A stretch of DNA of 64,000 nucleotides from Streptomyces flaveolus (GCF_000716535.1 NZ_JNWV01000012.1:62001-126000), one strand, 5' to 3'. Numbered from the stretch's first letter, positions 15,830 through 26,600 are shown. A program made the numbers and translations. Notes: generated by a model from the sequence alone, not told the origin.

Positions 15830-18187
15830 CTACTTCACCGCGGGACCGACCTTGAGCTGGATCGTGGAGCCGTCCTTGGCCTCCTTGACGATCGTGATCT
15901 TGGTGTTGGTGTCAGTGACCTTCACCCCACCCGTCGGGTTCGACGGGTCGTAGTAGGTGCTGGTGTGGTCGTTGAAGACCCGGACACCCTTCGAACCCTT
16001 GATCTTGAGCGCGACGTCGGCCTTGTGCAGGGTGATGCCGTCCGTGCCGTAGATGCTGAACGGCGAGTCGTAGGCCTGGATGCGGTTGCGCAGCAGCGTG
16101 CCGTCGGTCCACTTCAGCGCCTTCGGGTGCGAGTCGATCGGCAGGATCAGACCGGTGCCCGGGTGGCCGTTGGCGGCGTTCGTGTTGTTGTCCGCCTGGG
16201 AGGTGTCCCACTTCCAGATCAGCAGGCCGTTCTGGTACGGGTAGTGCTCCACCCAGTCCGGGCGCGACGCGAAGCCGAAGTTGTACGGGCCGGTCTTCAG
16301 CGTCTTGTCGTACGACACGTACTGCCGGTTCTCGGCGATGTAGTACTGCTTGTAGTCCTTGGTGAAGGACGCACCGATGCGGGAGAAGCCGGCCGCGGTC
16401 CAACCGGCGTCCGCGGTCTCGGCGTTGTCCGAGAACAGCGGGGTGCCGTCGGCGGTCACGGCGATCTCGTCGGCCGTGAAGCCGTTCTCCGCGACACCGC
16501 CGTCGGTGGCGTAGCGGAAGCGCAGGTCGATCTTCTTGCCCGCGTAGGCGTCGAGGGGGAACTGCAGCTTCTTGTGCGTCTGCGAGAAGCCGCTCAGCGC
16601 CGGCTTGCCGCTGGCGTCCTTCGGCAGGGCCTGGCCGTCGGCCGTGCCGTCCAGGGCGGTCCAGTTGGCGCCGCCGTCGGTCGAGACCTCGGTGTAGACG
16701 TAGTCGTAGCCGGCCTCGGTGGCCCACCAGCCGTCCAGGGTGAGGCTCGCCGAGGACTTGCCGGTGAGGTCCACGGAACGGGTCAGCGTGTTCTTCAGGT
16801 TGTTGCCGCTGCCGCTCCACCACTGGGTGGCGCCCTGCGCCGGCTCGGTGATGGTGGTGGTGACCGCCTTGTCCGGCAGGGTCACCACGAGCGCCTGCTT
16901 GTCCCAGGTGTTGTACTCGGCGACGCCCAGCTTGTGCGTGGACTGCTTGCCGGCCTTGGCGGTGTCGTAGTTCAGCCAGCCCAGCTGGAGCTTGTCCCAG
17001 GCGTTCATGTCGCCCGGCAGGTCACCGATGGACTCCTTGCCGGTGCCCAGCCAGGAGCCGGAGGACATCAGCGTCCAGAAACCGGTGGAGTTGTCGCCGC
17101 CGGCGGTGTCGTACTCGTCCGGCAGACCGAGGTCGTGGCCGTACTCGTGGGCGAAGACGCCGAGGCCGCCGTTCTCCGGCTGGATGGTGTAGTCGCCGAC
17201 CCAGATGCCGGTGTCGCCGACCTGCGTACCGCCGAGCTTGTTGCTCTCGGGACCGGTGGCGCCGGCGTCGGTGCCGAAGGCGTACCAGCGGTGGGCCCAG
17301 ATCGCGTTCTCGCCCTCGGCGCCGCCGCCGGCGGACTCGTCCTCACCGGCGTGCACGATCTGGAAGTGGTCGACGTAGCCGTCCGGCTCGTTGAAGTTGC
17401 CGTCGCCGTCGAAGTCGTAGCGGTCCCACTCGTCGTACTTGGCGAGGTCCTTCTTGATGTCGGCGTCGGTGCGGCCGGCCTTCTTCTGCTGGGCGACCCA
17501 GGCGTTCAGGCCGTCGCTGACGACGTTCCACACGCTCGGGCAGTTGGTGTCGCCGCAGGCGTTGTTGCCGTAACGGGCCTCGTTGTAGGGGACCTTGACC
17601 CAGTCGGTGACCTCACCGGAGACCGAGTAGCGGCCCGAGGACTGCTTCTCGTAGTACTTCTTCAGCGACTCGGTCTTCTTGCCGGTGCCGAAGTAGAGGT
17701 CCTGGTAGTGCTTCTGGTTGTAGTCCTTCTGCCAGGCCGTCGAGTTGTCCTTCTTGCGGTCCGGCGCGGCGATCTTGTTGTGCAGCGGGCCCGGGGTGCC
17801 GCCGAACTTGGGGTCGGTCTGGTCGCCGAACTCCACCAGGATCGTGAAGATCTTGTCGGTCTTCTCGCGGCTCAGCTCGACGTACTTGCTCTGGCCCTTG
17901 CGGCTCTTGAGCTCGACGACCTTGGAGCCGTTGCGCTCCTTCGCGGTGGCCTTGCCCGATATGAGCTGGTTCAGGGCCTCCTCACGCTGGGCCTCCTGGG
18001 TCTTGCTCAGGGGGCCGTCCAGGTCGTGCGCGCGCTGCTTCACCGGAGCCGGGTCGTGCCGGTTGGCCGCGGCGGTGTGGGCCTGGGTGCCCGCCTCCGC
18101 GACGGCGAAGGTGGCGAACGTGGCGGAGGCCGCCGCGAGCGTCACGCCGATGGCGGCCGCTCTGAACGTCCAGGATCTGCTGGTCAC
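15830..18187 (-). CDS. Secreted M6 metalloprotease (immune inhibitor A family)
   Basis: 785 residues. An N-terminal signal peptide ends near residue 31 (ATFAVAEAG), a propeptide runs to about 105, and the M6 catalytic domain follows. The zinc site is HEYGHDLGLPDEYD at residues 347-360, with a calcium-type loop DFDGDGNFNEPDG before it. The C-terminal half (about 430-785) holds beta-sandwich domains with repeated D-G-W patterns, probably for substrate or wall binding. It is an extracellular endopeptidase. The long 361-base divergent region with the next gene holds an inverted repeat that may control it. Confidence 0.95.
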   Translation of the reverse strand: MTSRSWTFRAAAIGVTLAAASATFATFAVAEAGTQAHTAAANRHDPAPVKQRAHDLDGPLSKTQEAQREEALNQLISGKATAKERNGSKVVELKSRKGQSKYVELSREKTDKIFTILVEFGDQTDPKFGGTPGPLHNKIAAPDRKKDNSTAWQKDYNQKHYQDLYFGTGKKTESLKKYYEKQSSGRYSVSGEVTDWVKVPYNEARYGNNACGDTNCPSVWNVVSDGLNAWVAQQKKAGRTDADIKKDLAKYDEWDRYDFDGDGNFNEPDGYVDHFQIVHAGEDESAGGGAEGENAIWAHRWYAFGTDAGATGPESNKLGGTQVGDTGIWVGDYTIQPENGGLGVFAHEYGHDLGLPDEYDTAGGDNSTGFWTLMSSGSWLGTGKESIGDLPGDMNAWDKLQLGWLNYDTAKAGKQSTHKLGVAEYNTWDKQALVVTLPDKAVTTTITEPAQGATQWWSGSGNNLKNTLTRSVDLTGKSSASLTLDGWWATEAGYDYVYTEVSTDGGANWTALDGTADGQALPKDASGKPALSGFSQTHKKLQFPLDAYAGKKIDLRFRYATDGGVAENGFTADEIAVTADGTPLFSDNAETADAGWTAAGFSRIGASFTKDYKQYYIAENRQYVSYDKTLKTGPYNFGFASRPDWVEHYPYQNGLLIWKWDTSQADNNTNAANGHPGTGLILPIDSHPKALKWTDGTLLRNRIQAYDSPFSIYGTDGITLHKADVALKIKGSKGVRVFNDHTSTYYDPSNPTGGVKVTDTNTKITIVKEAKDGSTIQLKVGPAVK

Positions 18188-18268
18188 TTGAGTTCCTCCC
18201 CCGCGCCGCGCACACGGACAGAGGGTTCCGGGTCATGGAGGAATCCGTGCGCGCACGATCAACGCGTG

Positions 18269-18292
18269 TAGTCAAGTGACGACATTTGACTA
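18269..18292. promoter_or_regulatory. Inverted repeat in the divergent region, candidate operator
   Basis: Arms TAGTCAA and TTGACTA separated by 10 bases, lying about 82 bases before the protease start. The sequence is AT-rich compared with its surroundings. Each arm contains TTGACT, so it could overlap -35 elements in either direction; a TTGACT with CTATGC 17 bases later follows at about 18317-18345 on the plus strand. Confidence 0.45.
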
Positions 18293-18457
18293 GAGGTTTA
18301 GCTGAAAAAACAGATCTTGACTTGAGCAGGACAAGTGCACTATGCGGAGGTGGCGTTCGCTTTACGGACGCGTGTCACCTCGCCAAACGGGCGCAGGGGG
18401 ACGCCCCTTTGGCCAGGACGGTGACTCCATGCGCCCCCTGTGCACCGGTACCGTGGG

Positions 18458-18476
18458 TTAGGTCAGGCTTACCGGG
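18458..18476 (+). promoter_or_regulatory. Iron-box-like site (DmdR/IdeR type)
   Basis: TTAGGTCAGGCTTACC plus three further bases matches the actinobacterial iron box TTAGGTTAGGCTAACCTAA at about 14 of 19 positions, with the left half nearly perfect. It ends 72 bases before the start of the small membrane protein gene, where a promoter is expected. This predicts repression by iron-loaded DmdR1. Confidence 0.45.
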
Positions 18477-18548
18477 CGTCCCGCTCGGGCATGCAGGCCA
18501 ACAGAGTGGCACCCCAATCTTCCGAAGACTGCCGAGGACACGATTGCC

Positions 18549-18785
18549 ATGCCTCGTCCGACTGCCGCACAGCTCGCCTACGGTTCCTGCACCGTGATCT
18601 TCTCGACGCTCGCCATGCTGCTGCTGTCCCAGACGAGTTCGGGCCTCGGGGTCGCCGTCATCGCCCTCGCGGCCCTCGCGCTGGGCCTGCTGGTCGCCCT
18701 GACGGTCCCCGTCCCCGGGGCGCGCTCGGAGCGGGCGCCCGCCGAGCCCGTGGCGGAGGAGGAACGTATCCCCACGACCCTGTGA
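18549..18785 (+). CDS. Small membrane protein, 78 aa
   Basis: Two hydrophobic segments are visible: SCTVIFSTLAMLLLSQ (about residues 13-28) and LGVAVIALAALALGLLVALTV (about 33-53). A charged C-terminus with several Glu (PAEPVAEEERIP) would be cytoplasmic or external. I do not recognise the family. The ATG at 18549 follows a weak GAGGA. It is followed by a 48 bp perfect palindrome that terminates it and the convergent RDD gene. An iron-box-like site upstream suggests metal control. Confidence 0.7.
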   Translation: MPRPTAAQLAYGSCTVIFSTLAMLLLSQTSSGLGVAVIALAALALGLLVALTVPVPGARSERAPAEPVAEEERIPTTL

Positions 18786-18810
18786 CGCACAGGGGCACAG
18801 CGTCGCACGG

Positions 18811-18858
18811 CCGCGACGGTGGCGGTTCCGGGACGTCCCGGAACCGCCACCGTCGCGG
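18811..18858. terminator. 48 bp perfect palindrome, bidirectional terminator
   Basis: The 24 bases 18811-18834 (beginning CCGCGACGGTGGCGG) are exactly the reverse complement of 18835-18858. It lies between convergent genes, 25 bases after the small membrane protein stop and 20 bases after the RDD gene stop. With no loop bases, four or so central pairs must open to form the hairpin. Confidence 0.9.
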
Positions 18859-18878
18859 CTGCACCCCCGGCGGACGGC

Positions 18879-19604
18879 TCAACCGGTGCTGACCACCACC
18901 GTCTTGGCCGCCTTGTCGTGCAGGCCCTGTTTGTACGGCTTGTCGAAGAAGCTCCAACCACCCGAGATGGCCGTCCAGATGCAGGCGCAGCAGAAGGCGA
19001 ACGGCACCCACAGCACCAGGGAACGGATCAGCATGGTCTGCACGGAGGGGGTGGCGCCGTTCTCCAGGTTGGCCACCCGCAGGCCGAGCCACTTCTTGCC
19101 GAGGGTCTGCCCCGACCTGGTCATCATGAAGGTGTCGTACGCGATGTAGAGCACGGCCGCGATGAAGGACTGGGCGAGGGACCTGCCGACCTGCATCCGC
19201 TCGCCGTCGACCGTGTACTCGCTCACCCCGAACGCCCAGGTGAGCAGCAGTACGACGATGCCGACGAGGATCAGGTCGATGATGCGCGCGAGCGTGCGCT
19301 TGCCGCTGTCGGCGAGCGGGGGCATGCCGGCCAGCGGGTCGGCGGGGTAGCCGCCGGGGCCGTAGGGGCCGCCGCCCGGACCGCCGCCGTAGGGGCCACC
19401 GCCGTAAGGACCGCCACCGCCGTGAGGACCGCCCGGACCGCCGCCGTAGGGACCGCCCGCGCCGTCGCCGGGGGGAGGGGGCTGGGCGCCGCCGTACGGG
19501 GCGTCGTACGGCGAGCCCGAGCCCTGGTCCGACGGGGGCCGCTTCCTGAAGGGATCGTCCTCGGGGGGCTGCTCTCCGGAGCCGGGGGGCGGTTCGGTGC
19601 TCAT
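18879..19604 (-). CDS. RDD family membrane protein (Gly/Tyr/Pro-rich N-terminus)
   Basis: 241 residues. The first 95 residues are low complexity with repeated GGPYGGGPGG units, likely disordered and cytoplasmic. The RDD domain follows: RTLARIIDLILVGIVVLLL with the Arg and Asp that name the family, a second helix pair, and TLGKKWLGLRV between helices. The domain ends with DKAAKTVVV. Function of RDD proteins is mostly unknown, though some act as ion exchangers or transport accessories. It lies beside a second RDD gene on the same strand with a 65-base gap. Confidence 0.9.
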   Translation of the reverse strand: MSTEPPPGSGEQPPEDDPFRKRPPSDQGSGSPYDAPYGGAQPPPPGDGAGGPYGGGPGGPHGGGGPYGGGPYGGGPGGGPYGPGGYPADPLAGMPPLADSGKRTLARIIDLILVGIVVLLLTWAFGVSEYTVDGERMQVGRSLAQSFIAAVLYIAYDTFMMTRSGQTLGKKWLGLRVANLENGATPSVQTMLIRSLVLWVPFAFCCACIWTAISGGWSFFDKPYKQGLHDKAAKTVVVSTG

Positions 19605-19669
19605 GGCCCGAGTGGAACCCGAAGATCCCGGCCCCGCATCCGGCAGACGGCCGGACGGAGTACGCGCGC

Positions 19670-21199
19670 TCAGCCGGCCACGAAGGTGTGGGCCGCCTTG
19701 TCGTGCCAGCACTGGTGCCAGGGCCGGTCGAACAGGCACCACAGCACGCCCACGATCCCGACGGCCAGCAGGCCCGGCACGCTGAGCACCAGCCAGCGGC
19801 GCAGCGCCGCGCCGAACGTCGGGGGCTCGTGCGCCTCGATGTCCCGGACCTCCAGACCGCACAGCTTCTTGCCGAGGGTGCGGCCCCACTTGGCCGTGGG
19901 CAGCACCTCGTACAGGACACCGGCCAGCAGGAGGACGGCGAGGACGATGCCGAGGCTGGTGCCGGTCGTGCCGTCGAGCAGCCAGACCGTGACCTCGTGG
20001 CCGGACAGCCGGGCGGCGTCGATCTTCTGCTGGACGTGGTCCACGGCCCGGGTGCCGAGCGGGACCGCGGCGGCGGCCGTCACGGCGCCGATGGCCAGCA
20101 GGTCGATCAGCCGCGCGGCGAGCCGCTTGCCGAGTCCGGCGGGGCGGGCGGCGGCCTGCCGGCGCGCGGCGGCCTGGAAGAGGTCCTCCACCGGCGGCTT
20201 CCACGGCGCCACGGGCTGCTCGTCCCCGCCTCCGGCAAGCTGATGCACCTGCTGCGCCCAGGAGGCCTGCCCGCCACCGGGTCCGCTGGTCAGCGGGGTG
20301 ACGGGGGCACCGCCCTGGACGGGACCCGCCTGGTGCGGCACCGACGGGGCCACGGAGGCGGGAGCCGGGGCGGCCGGGGAGGGCTGGGGCGCCGGGGCGG
20401 GCTGCGGGACGGACGGTGCCTGCGGTGCCTGGGCCGCCGGGGCGGGCTGCGGGGTGGAGGGTGCCTGCGGTGCCTGCGGTGCCTGGGCCGCCGGGGGTGT
20501 CTGTGCGGCGGCGGCGCGGGCCGCGGCGGCCTTTCCGGCGCCGAAGCCGGAGTTCACGGGCGCGCCGACCGGGCCCTGCGTCCCGAAGCCGGCCGGGCCG
20601 CTGTCGGTGCCGGACGGGGCCGGCGGGGCGGACGGGACCGGGCGGAAGGTCATCGTGCCGTCGTCGGTGCGGTCGGCTGCCGCCGGGCCGGGGATCGGGC
20701 GGCGGAAGATGAAGGTGCCGGGGTCGTGGGGGTCGTCCTCCGTCGGCGGGATCGTCGCGGTGCCGTCGGTACGGCCCGTGGCACGGCCGTCGGGGGCGAT
20801 GGGGGCCTCGGCCGGCACCCTGGGATCGGCGCCCCAGGGCTGACCGGGCTGAGCGGGCTGACCGGGCTGACCCGGCGCACCCGGCTGGCCCCACTGCGCT
20901 CCCTGCGCGGGCTGCACGGGATGCCCGCTCTGCCCGCCCTGCCGACCCGCGCCGTCCGGCTGTTCCCCGTCGGGCGGGTCCTCGTCGAAGAAGTGCGGAC
21001 CCGTTTCCTCCACGGACGGGGACGCCGGTCGGGCGCCGGGGGGCGGGGTGAGCGGTTCGCCGTTCTTCGGCGCCGGGCGGCTCGTGCCAGGCACCCAGGA
21101 GGCGCCGTTCCAGTACCGGACGTAGCCGGGGATGGACGGGTCCGGGTAGTAGCCCTCGCGGGGCCGGTCGTCACCTGGGGCCGGGGTTGGGGCGCTCAT
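19670..21199 (-). CDS. RDD family protein with DUF2510 motif and long Pro/Ala/Gln linker
   Basis: 509 residues. The N-terminus has a DUF2510 motif (GYYPDPSIPGYVRYWNGASWV), then about 280 residues rich in Pro, Ala, Gln and Gly (QPGQPAQPGQP, PQAPQAPSTPQPAPA) that should be disordered. The C-terminal RDD domain begins GLGKRLAARLIDLLAIG, has WGRTLGKKLCGLEVRD and ends HDKAAHTFVAG. It is homologous to the next gene, probably by tandem duplication. The start ATG at 21199 gives the DUF2510 motif near the N-terminus. Confidence 0.9.
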   Translation of the reverse strand: MSAPTPAPGDDRPREGYYPDPSIPGYVRYWNGASWVPGTSRPAPKNGEPLTPPPGARPASPSVEETGPHFFDEDPPDGEQPDGAGRQGGQSGHPVQPAQGAQWGQPGAPGQPGQPAQPGQPWGADPRVPAEAPIAPDGRATGRTDGTATIPPTEDDPHDPGTFIFRRPIPGPAAADRTDDGTMTFRPVPSAPPAPSGTDSGPAGFGTQGPVGAPVNSGFGAGKAAAARAAAAQTPPAAQAPQAPQAPSTPQPAPAAQAPQAPSVPQPAPAPQPSPAAPAPASVAPSVPHQAGPVQGGAPVTPLTSGPGGGQASWAQQVHQLAGGGDEQPVAPWKPPVEDLFQAAARRQAAARPAGLGKRLAARLIDLLAIGAVTAAAAVPLGTRAVDHVQQKIDAARLSGHEVTVWLLDGTTGTSLGIVLAVLLLAGVLYEVLPTAKWGRTLGKKLCGLEVRDIEAHEPPTFGAALRRWLVLSVPGLLAVGIVGVLWCLFDRPWHQCWHDKAAHTFVAG

Positions 21200-21434
21200 G
21201 TCCGTCGTCCCGTATCTGCTCGGGGGTGGGATGGGGGCCTCCACATCTATCAGACCCGGGCATCCCCCACCGCCAGTCCCGCCGGACCCACCCCTTTCCG
21301 GGCAACGCCGTGACGGACTCCCCCGGCTCGCGAAAAGAATTTCCCCGAACGCGCGTAATGGCCCGGCCCCTGTCCCCTCTCCTTCCGGTGCGGGCCCCGT
21401 CCGAGCGGCCCCGACGCGAAAGGAGACGCAGGTC

Positions 21435-21848
21435 ATGCAGCACACCGTGGTGGAGCGCGAACTGGAGCTGAGGCTCATCCTGTCGCCGGAGCGGAGCGTC
21501 CCGGTGCCGGCCCGGCTCGGCTACCGCTCCGACGACCCCTACGCCGTCCACATCACCTTCCACATCGACTCCGAGCACCCCGTCGACTGGACGTTCGCCC
21601 GCGACCTGCTGGTGGAGGGGGTGTTCCGGCCGTGCGGGCACGGGGACGTGCGGGTGTGGCCGACGAAGGCGAACGGGCGCAGTGTCGTCCTGATGGCGCT
21701 GAGTTCACCGGACGGCGACGCGCTGCTGGAGGCGCCGGTCCCGCAGGTGTCGGCCTGGCTGGAGCGGACGCTGCGGGCGGTGCCGCCGGGCACGGAGGGC
21801 GGGCAGCTCGGCATCGACGACGCGCTCGACCAGTTCCTCGCCCGGTGA
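21435..21848 (+). CDS. ssgG: SsgA-like sporulation/cell-division protein
   Basis: 137 residues. SALP family signatures: VERELELRLILSPERSVPVPARLGY, YAVHITFHIDSEHPVDWTF and RDLLVEGVFRPCGHGDVRVWP (each in part). These proteins occur only in morphologically complex actinomycetes and guide septum placement and wall remodelling in sporulation; SsgG affects septum localisation in S. coelicolor. The identification as SsgG rather than another SALP rests on gene neighbourhood from memory. AGGAG lies 10 bases before the ATG. Confidence 0.88.
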   Translation: MQHTVVERELELRLILSPERSVPVPARLGYRSDDPYAVHITFHIDSEHPVDWTFARDLLVEGVFRPCGHGDVRVWPTKANGRSVVLMALSSPDGDALLEAPVPQVSAWLERTLRAVPPGTEGGQLGIDDALDQFLAR

Positions 21849-21868
21849 ACGGCCCCGGGAAGGAGGCG

Positions 21869-23269
21869 TCAGAAGAGCTTGCCCGGGTTCAGGATGCCCA
21901 GCGGGTCGAAGACCTGCTTCACCGCCCGCTGCATCTCCACCCCGACCGGGCCGATCTCCCGGGCCAGCCACTCCTTCTTCAGGACGCCGACGCCGTGTTC
22001 GCCGGTGATGGTGCCGCCCAGCTCCAGGCCGAGGGCCATGATCTCGTCGAAGGACTCACGGGCCCGGCGGGACTCCTCGGGGTCACGGGCGTCGAAGCAG
22101 ACGGTGGGGTGCGTGTTGCCGTCGCCGGCGTGCGCGCAGACGCCGATCGTGAGGCCGTACTCGGCGGCGATCCGCTCCACGCCCTCCAGCATGGCGCCGA
22201 GCCGCGAGCGGGGCACGCACACGTCGTCGATCATCGTCGTGCCCTTCACCGCCTCCAGCGCGGTCAGCGAGAGCCGCCGGGCCTGCAACAGCATCTCGGA
22301 CTCGGCCGCGTCCTCGGCCGGGACGACCTGGGTCGCGCCGGCGGCCTCGCACAGGGCGCCGACGGCGGCCAGGTCGGCGGCCGGGTCCGGGGTGTCGAAC
22401 GCGGCCAGCAGCAGCGCCTCGGTGGTCTCGGGCAGCCCCATGTGGGCGAGGTCGTTGACCGCCTTGACCGTCGTACGGTCCATGAGTTCGAGGAGCGACG
22501 GCACGTGACCGCCCTCCATGATCCGGCAGATGGCGTCGCAGGCGGCCGCCGCGGAGGCGAACTCGGCGGCCAGCACGAGCTGCCGGGGCGGCTTGGGCTT
22601 CAGCGCCAGGACGGCCCGGACGACGATGCCGAGGGAGCCCTCGGAGCCGACGAAGAGCCGGGTCAGGTCGTAGCCCGCGACCCCCTTCGCCGTGCGCCGG
22701 CCGGTGGACATCAGGCGGCCGTCGGCGAGGACGACGTCCAGGCCGAGGACGTATTCCGCGGTCACGCCGTACTTGACGCAGCACAGGCCGCCGGAGGCCG
22801 TGCCGATGTTGCCGCCGATGGTGCACATCTCCCAGCTGGAGGGGTCCGGCGGGTAGTACAGGCCGTGTTCCTCGACCGCGCGGGAGAGGGTCGCGTTGAC
22901 CACGCCCGGTTCGACCACGGCGATCCGGTCGACGGGGCTGATCTCCAGGATGCGGTCCATCTTGGTGAGGGACAGCACGACGCAGCCCTCGGTGGCGTTG
23001 GCGCCGCCGGACAGGCCGGTGCGGGCCCCCTGCGGGACGACGGGGACGCGCAGCTCGGTGGCCGTGCGCATGACGTGCTGGACCTGTTCGACGGTGCGCG
23101 GGAGGACGACGACGGCGGGACTGCCCGCCGGGCAGAAGCTCGCCATGTCGTGGGCGTAGGAGGCCGTGACGTCGGAGTCGGTCAGGACGGCCTCGGGCGG
23201 CAGGCCGGCCAGGAGCCGGTCGGTGAGGTTACCGGTGTGCTCGTCGCGGGGTGCTTCGATACGGCTCAT
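21869..23269 (-). CDS. FAD-linked oxidase, GlcD (glycolate/D-lactate dehydrogenase) family
   Basis: 466 residues. The N-terminal FAD-binding PCMH fold has VVLPRTVEQVQHVMRTA, VPQGARTGLSGGANATEG and CTIGGNIGTASGGLCCVKYG (in part); the C-terminal substrate domain has GVCAHAGDGNTHPTVCFD and ITGEHGVGVLKKEWL with conserved His residues. Oxidises a 2-hydroxy acid, with glycolate or D-lactate likely. The ATG at 23269 is chosen; a GTG two codons earlier is possible. Convergent with ssgG, 20 bases apart, and divergent from the TPR gene. Confidence 0.93.
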   Translation of the reverse strand: MSRIEAPRDEHTGNLTDRLLAGLPPEAVLTDSDVTASYAHDMASFCPAGSPAVVVLPRTVEQVQHVMRTATELRVPVVPQGARTGLSGGANATEGCVVLSLTKMDRILEISPVDRIAVVEPGVVNATLSRAVEEHGLYYPPDPSSWEMCTIGGNIGTASGGLCCVKYGVTAEYVLGLDVVLADGRLMSTGRRTAKGVAGYDLTRLFVGSEGSLGIVVRAVLALKPKPPRQLVLAAEFASAAAACDAICRIMEGGHVPSLLELMDRTTVKAVNDLAHMGLPETTEALLLAAFDTPDPAADLAAVGALCEAAGATQVVPAEDAAESEMLLQARRLSLTALEAVKGTTMIDDVCVPRSRLGAMLEGVERIAAEYGLTIGVCAHAGDGNTHPTVCFDARDPEESRRARESFDEIMALGLELGGTITGEHGVGVLKKEWLAREIGPVGVEMQRAVKQVFDPLGILNPGKLF

Positions 23270-23358
23270 GATCACAGCGTGTCACTCGCGGCCATCGGTG
23301 TGAACCCCGCCCGCGCCGCCCCGGGGCCGCGCGGATGTGCTCGTCGTATTGACGCACA

Positions 23359-24840
23359 GTGAGCGCCATGGACAACCGACAGTGCGTGGGTACGTCCCTG
23401 GTACCGGAGCCGCCGGCGCCGCGCCGGCCCCGGCGGGCGCTGCGGCGGGTGCTGGTCGCCTCGCTGGCGGGCGGTGTCATGGCGGGCACGGTGCTGATGC
23501 TGCTGCCGCACGAGCGCCGGCACGGGCCGGCCGCGCCGCCCGCCGCCGGTCCGCAGGCGCGGCCACGGGCGCAGGTGCCGGCGCTGACGACGGTGACCTA
23601 CGGGGTGCCGGCCGCGCTGCCCGGGCTGACGGCGCTCATCGGGCGGCAGGAGCAGCGGGTGCGGGCGCAGCCACGGGACGCCCGGGCGTGGGCGGTGCTG
23701 GGGTCGGCGTACGTGGAGCGGGGGCGCCGGGCGGGTGACGTGGCGGACTACCCGAAGGCCGAGCGGGCGCTGCGGACCTCGCTGGAGGTGCGGGGCGGCC
23801 GGAACACCGAGGCGCTGGACGGGCTGGCCGCGCTGGCGCTGGCGCGCCGGGACTTCCCGGCGGCGAAGAGCTACGGCGAGCAGGCGCTGAAGGCGGCGCC
23901 GAAGCGGTGGCAGGCGTATGCGCCGCTGATCGACGCGTACACCGGGCTCGGGGACTACGAGAAGGCCCGCTCCACCCTGGACAAGCTGCTGGCCCTGCGC
24001 ACCGACGCGACGGCGCGGCCGGCCGTGATGGCGCGGGCCTCGGCGGTGTACCGGGACCGGGGCTGGCGCGAGGACGCGGTGGCCCAGCTCACCGACGCGG
24101 CGGCCGCCGCGCGGACCCCGGCGGAGCAGGCCGCGTGGCTGACCGGGCTGGGGCAGCTCGCGTGGGAGCGCGGGGACCTGCCGGACGCGCTGCGGCACTT
24201 CGAGGCCGCGCTGCGGCTCGATCCCGACCAGCGGGCGGCACGGGCCGGGCGGGCGCGGACGCTGGCCGCGCTGGGGCGCACGGCGCAGGCGCTGACCGCG
24301 TACCGGGCCGCCGTCGCGAAACAGCCGGACCCCGCGGACCTGCTGGAACTGGGCGAGCTGTACGAGTCGCTGGGGCAGCCCGGGGTCGCCGAGGAGCAGT
24401 ACACGCGGATGAAGGCGGCGGTACGGCGGGCGGTGTCCGGCGGGGTGGACGAGGAGCTGCTGATCGGGCGGTTCGAGGCGGACCACGGGGACCCGTGGGA
24501 CGCCGTGGAGCGGTTGCGGGAGGAGTGGAAGCGGCAGCCGGGGATCGAGGTGGCCGACGCGCTGGGCTGGGCGCTGCACCGGGCCGGTGAGGACGAGGAG
24601 GCGCTGACCTACGCCACCACCGCGACGGACAAGGCGAAGGGGGGCGGGGTGCGCAGCGCGCTGTACGCGTTCCACCGGGGCGTGATCGAGGCGGAAGTGG
24701 AGCGGTACGGTCCCGCGCGGCGGCATCTGGAGGAGGCCCTGCGCATCAACCCGTACTTCTCGCCGCTGAAGGCGCCGATGGCGCGGGAGGCGCTGCGGGA
24801 GCTGGGCGACGTACCCGACGAGCCGCCGCCCAGCGAGTAG
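23359..24840 (+). CDS. Tetratricopeptide-repeat protein with one membrane helix
   Basis: 493 residues. A single membrane helix at about residues 31-48 (VLVASLAGGVMAGTVLML) after an Arg-rich cytoplasmic start suggests a type II anchor with an external TPR superhelix. TPR-like helix pairs cover about 100-480, for example AWAVLGSAYVERGR, LDGLAALALARRDFPAAKSYGEQALKA (in part) and LPDALRHFEAALRLDPDQRAARAGRA (in part). No enzyme motif is present; TPR proteins scaffold partners. There is no good Shine-Dalgarno before GTG 23359; the ATG at 23368 is the alternative. Confidence 0.85.
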   Translation: MSAMDNRQCVGTSLVPEPPAPRRPRRALRRVLVASLAGGVMAGTVLMLLPHERRHGPAAPPAAGPQARPRAQVPALTTVTYGVPAALPGLTALIGRQEQRVRAQPRDARAWAVLGSAYVERGRRAGDVADYPKAERALRTSLEVRGGRNTEALDGLAALALARRDFPAAKSYGEQALKAAPKRWQAYAPLIDAYTGLGDYEKARSTLDKLLALRTDATARPAVMARASAVYRDRGWREDAVAQLTDAAAAARTPAEQAAWLTGLGQLAWERGDLPDALRHFEAALRLDPDQRAARAGRARTLAALGRTAQALTAYRAAVAKQPDPADLLELGELYESLGQPGVAEEQYTRMKAAVRRAVSGGVDEELLIGRFEADHGDPWDAVERLREEWKRQPGIEVADALGWALHRAGEDEEALTYATTATDKAKGGGVRSALYAFHRGVIEAEVERYGPARRHLEEALRINPYFSPLKAPMAREALRELGDVPDEPPPSE

Positions 24841-24849
24841 CGTCCGCCG

Positions 24850-26600
<1,751 letters not shown>

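Noticed and set aside
19370..19520. GGC-CCG-TAG-type triplet periodic repeat as a non-coding element
   Set aside because: It is explained by the Gly-Pro-Tyr-Gly repeats in the RDD protein N-terminus, in frame with the gene.
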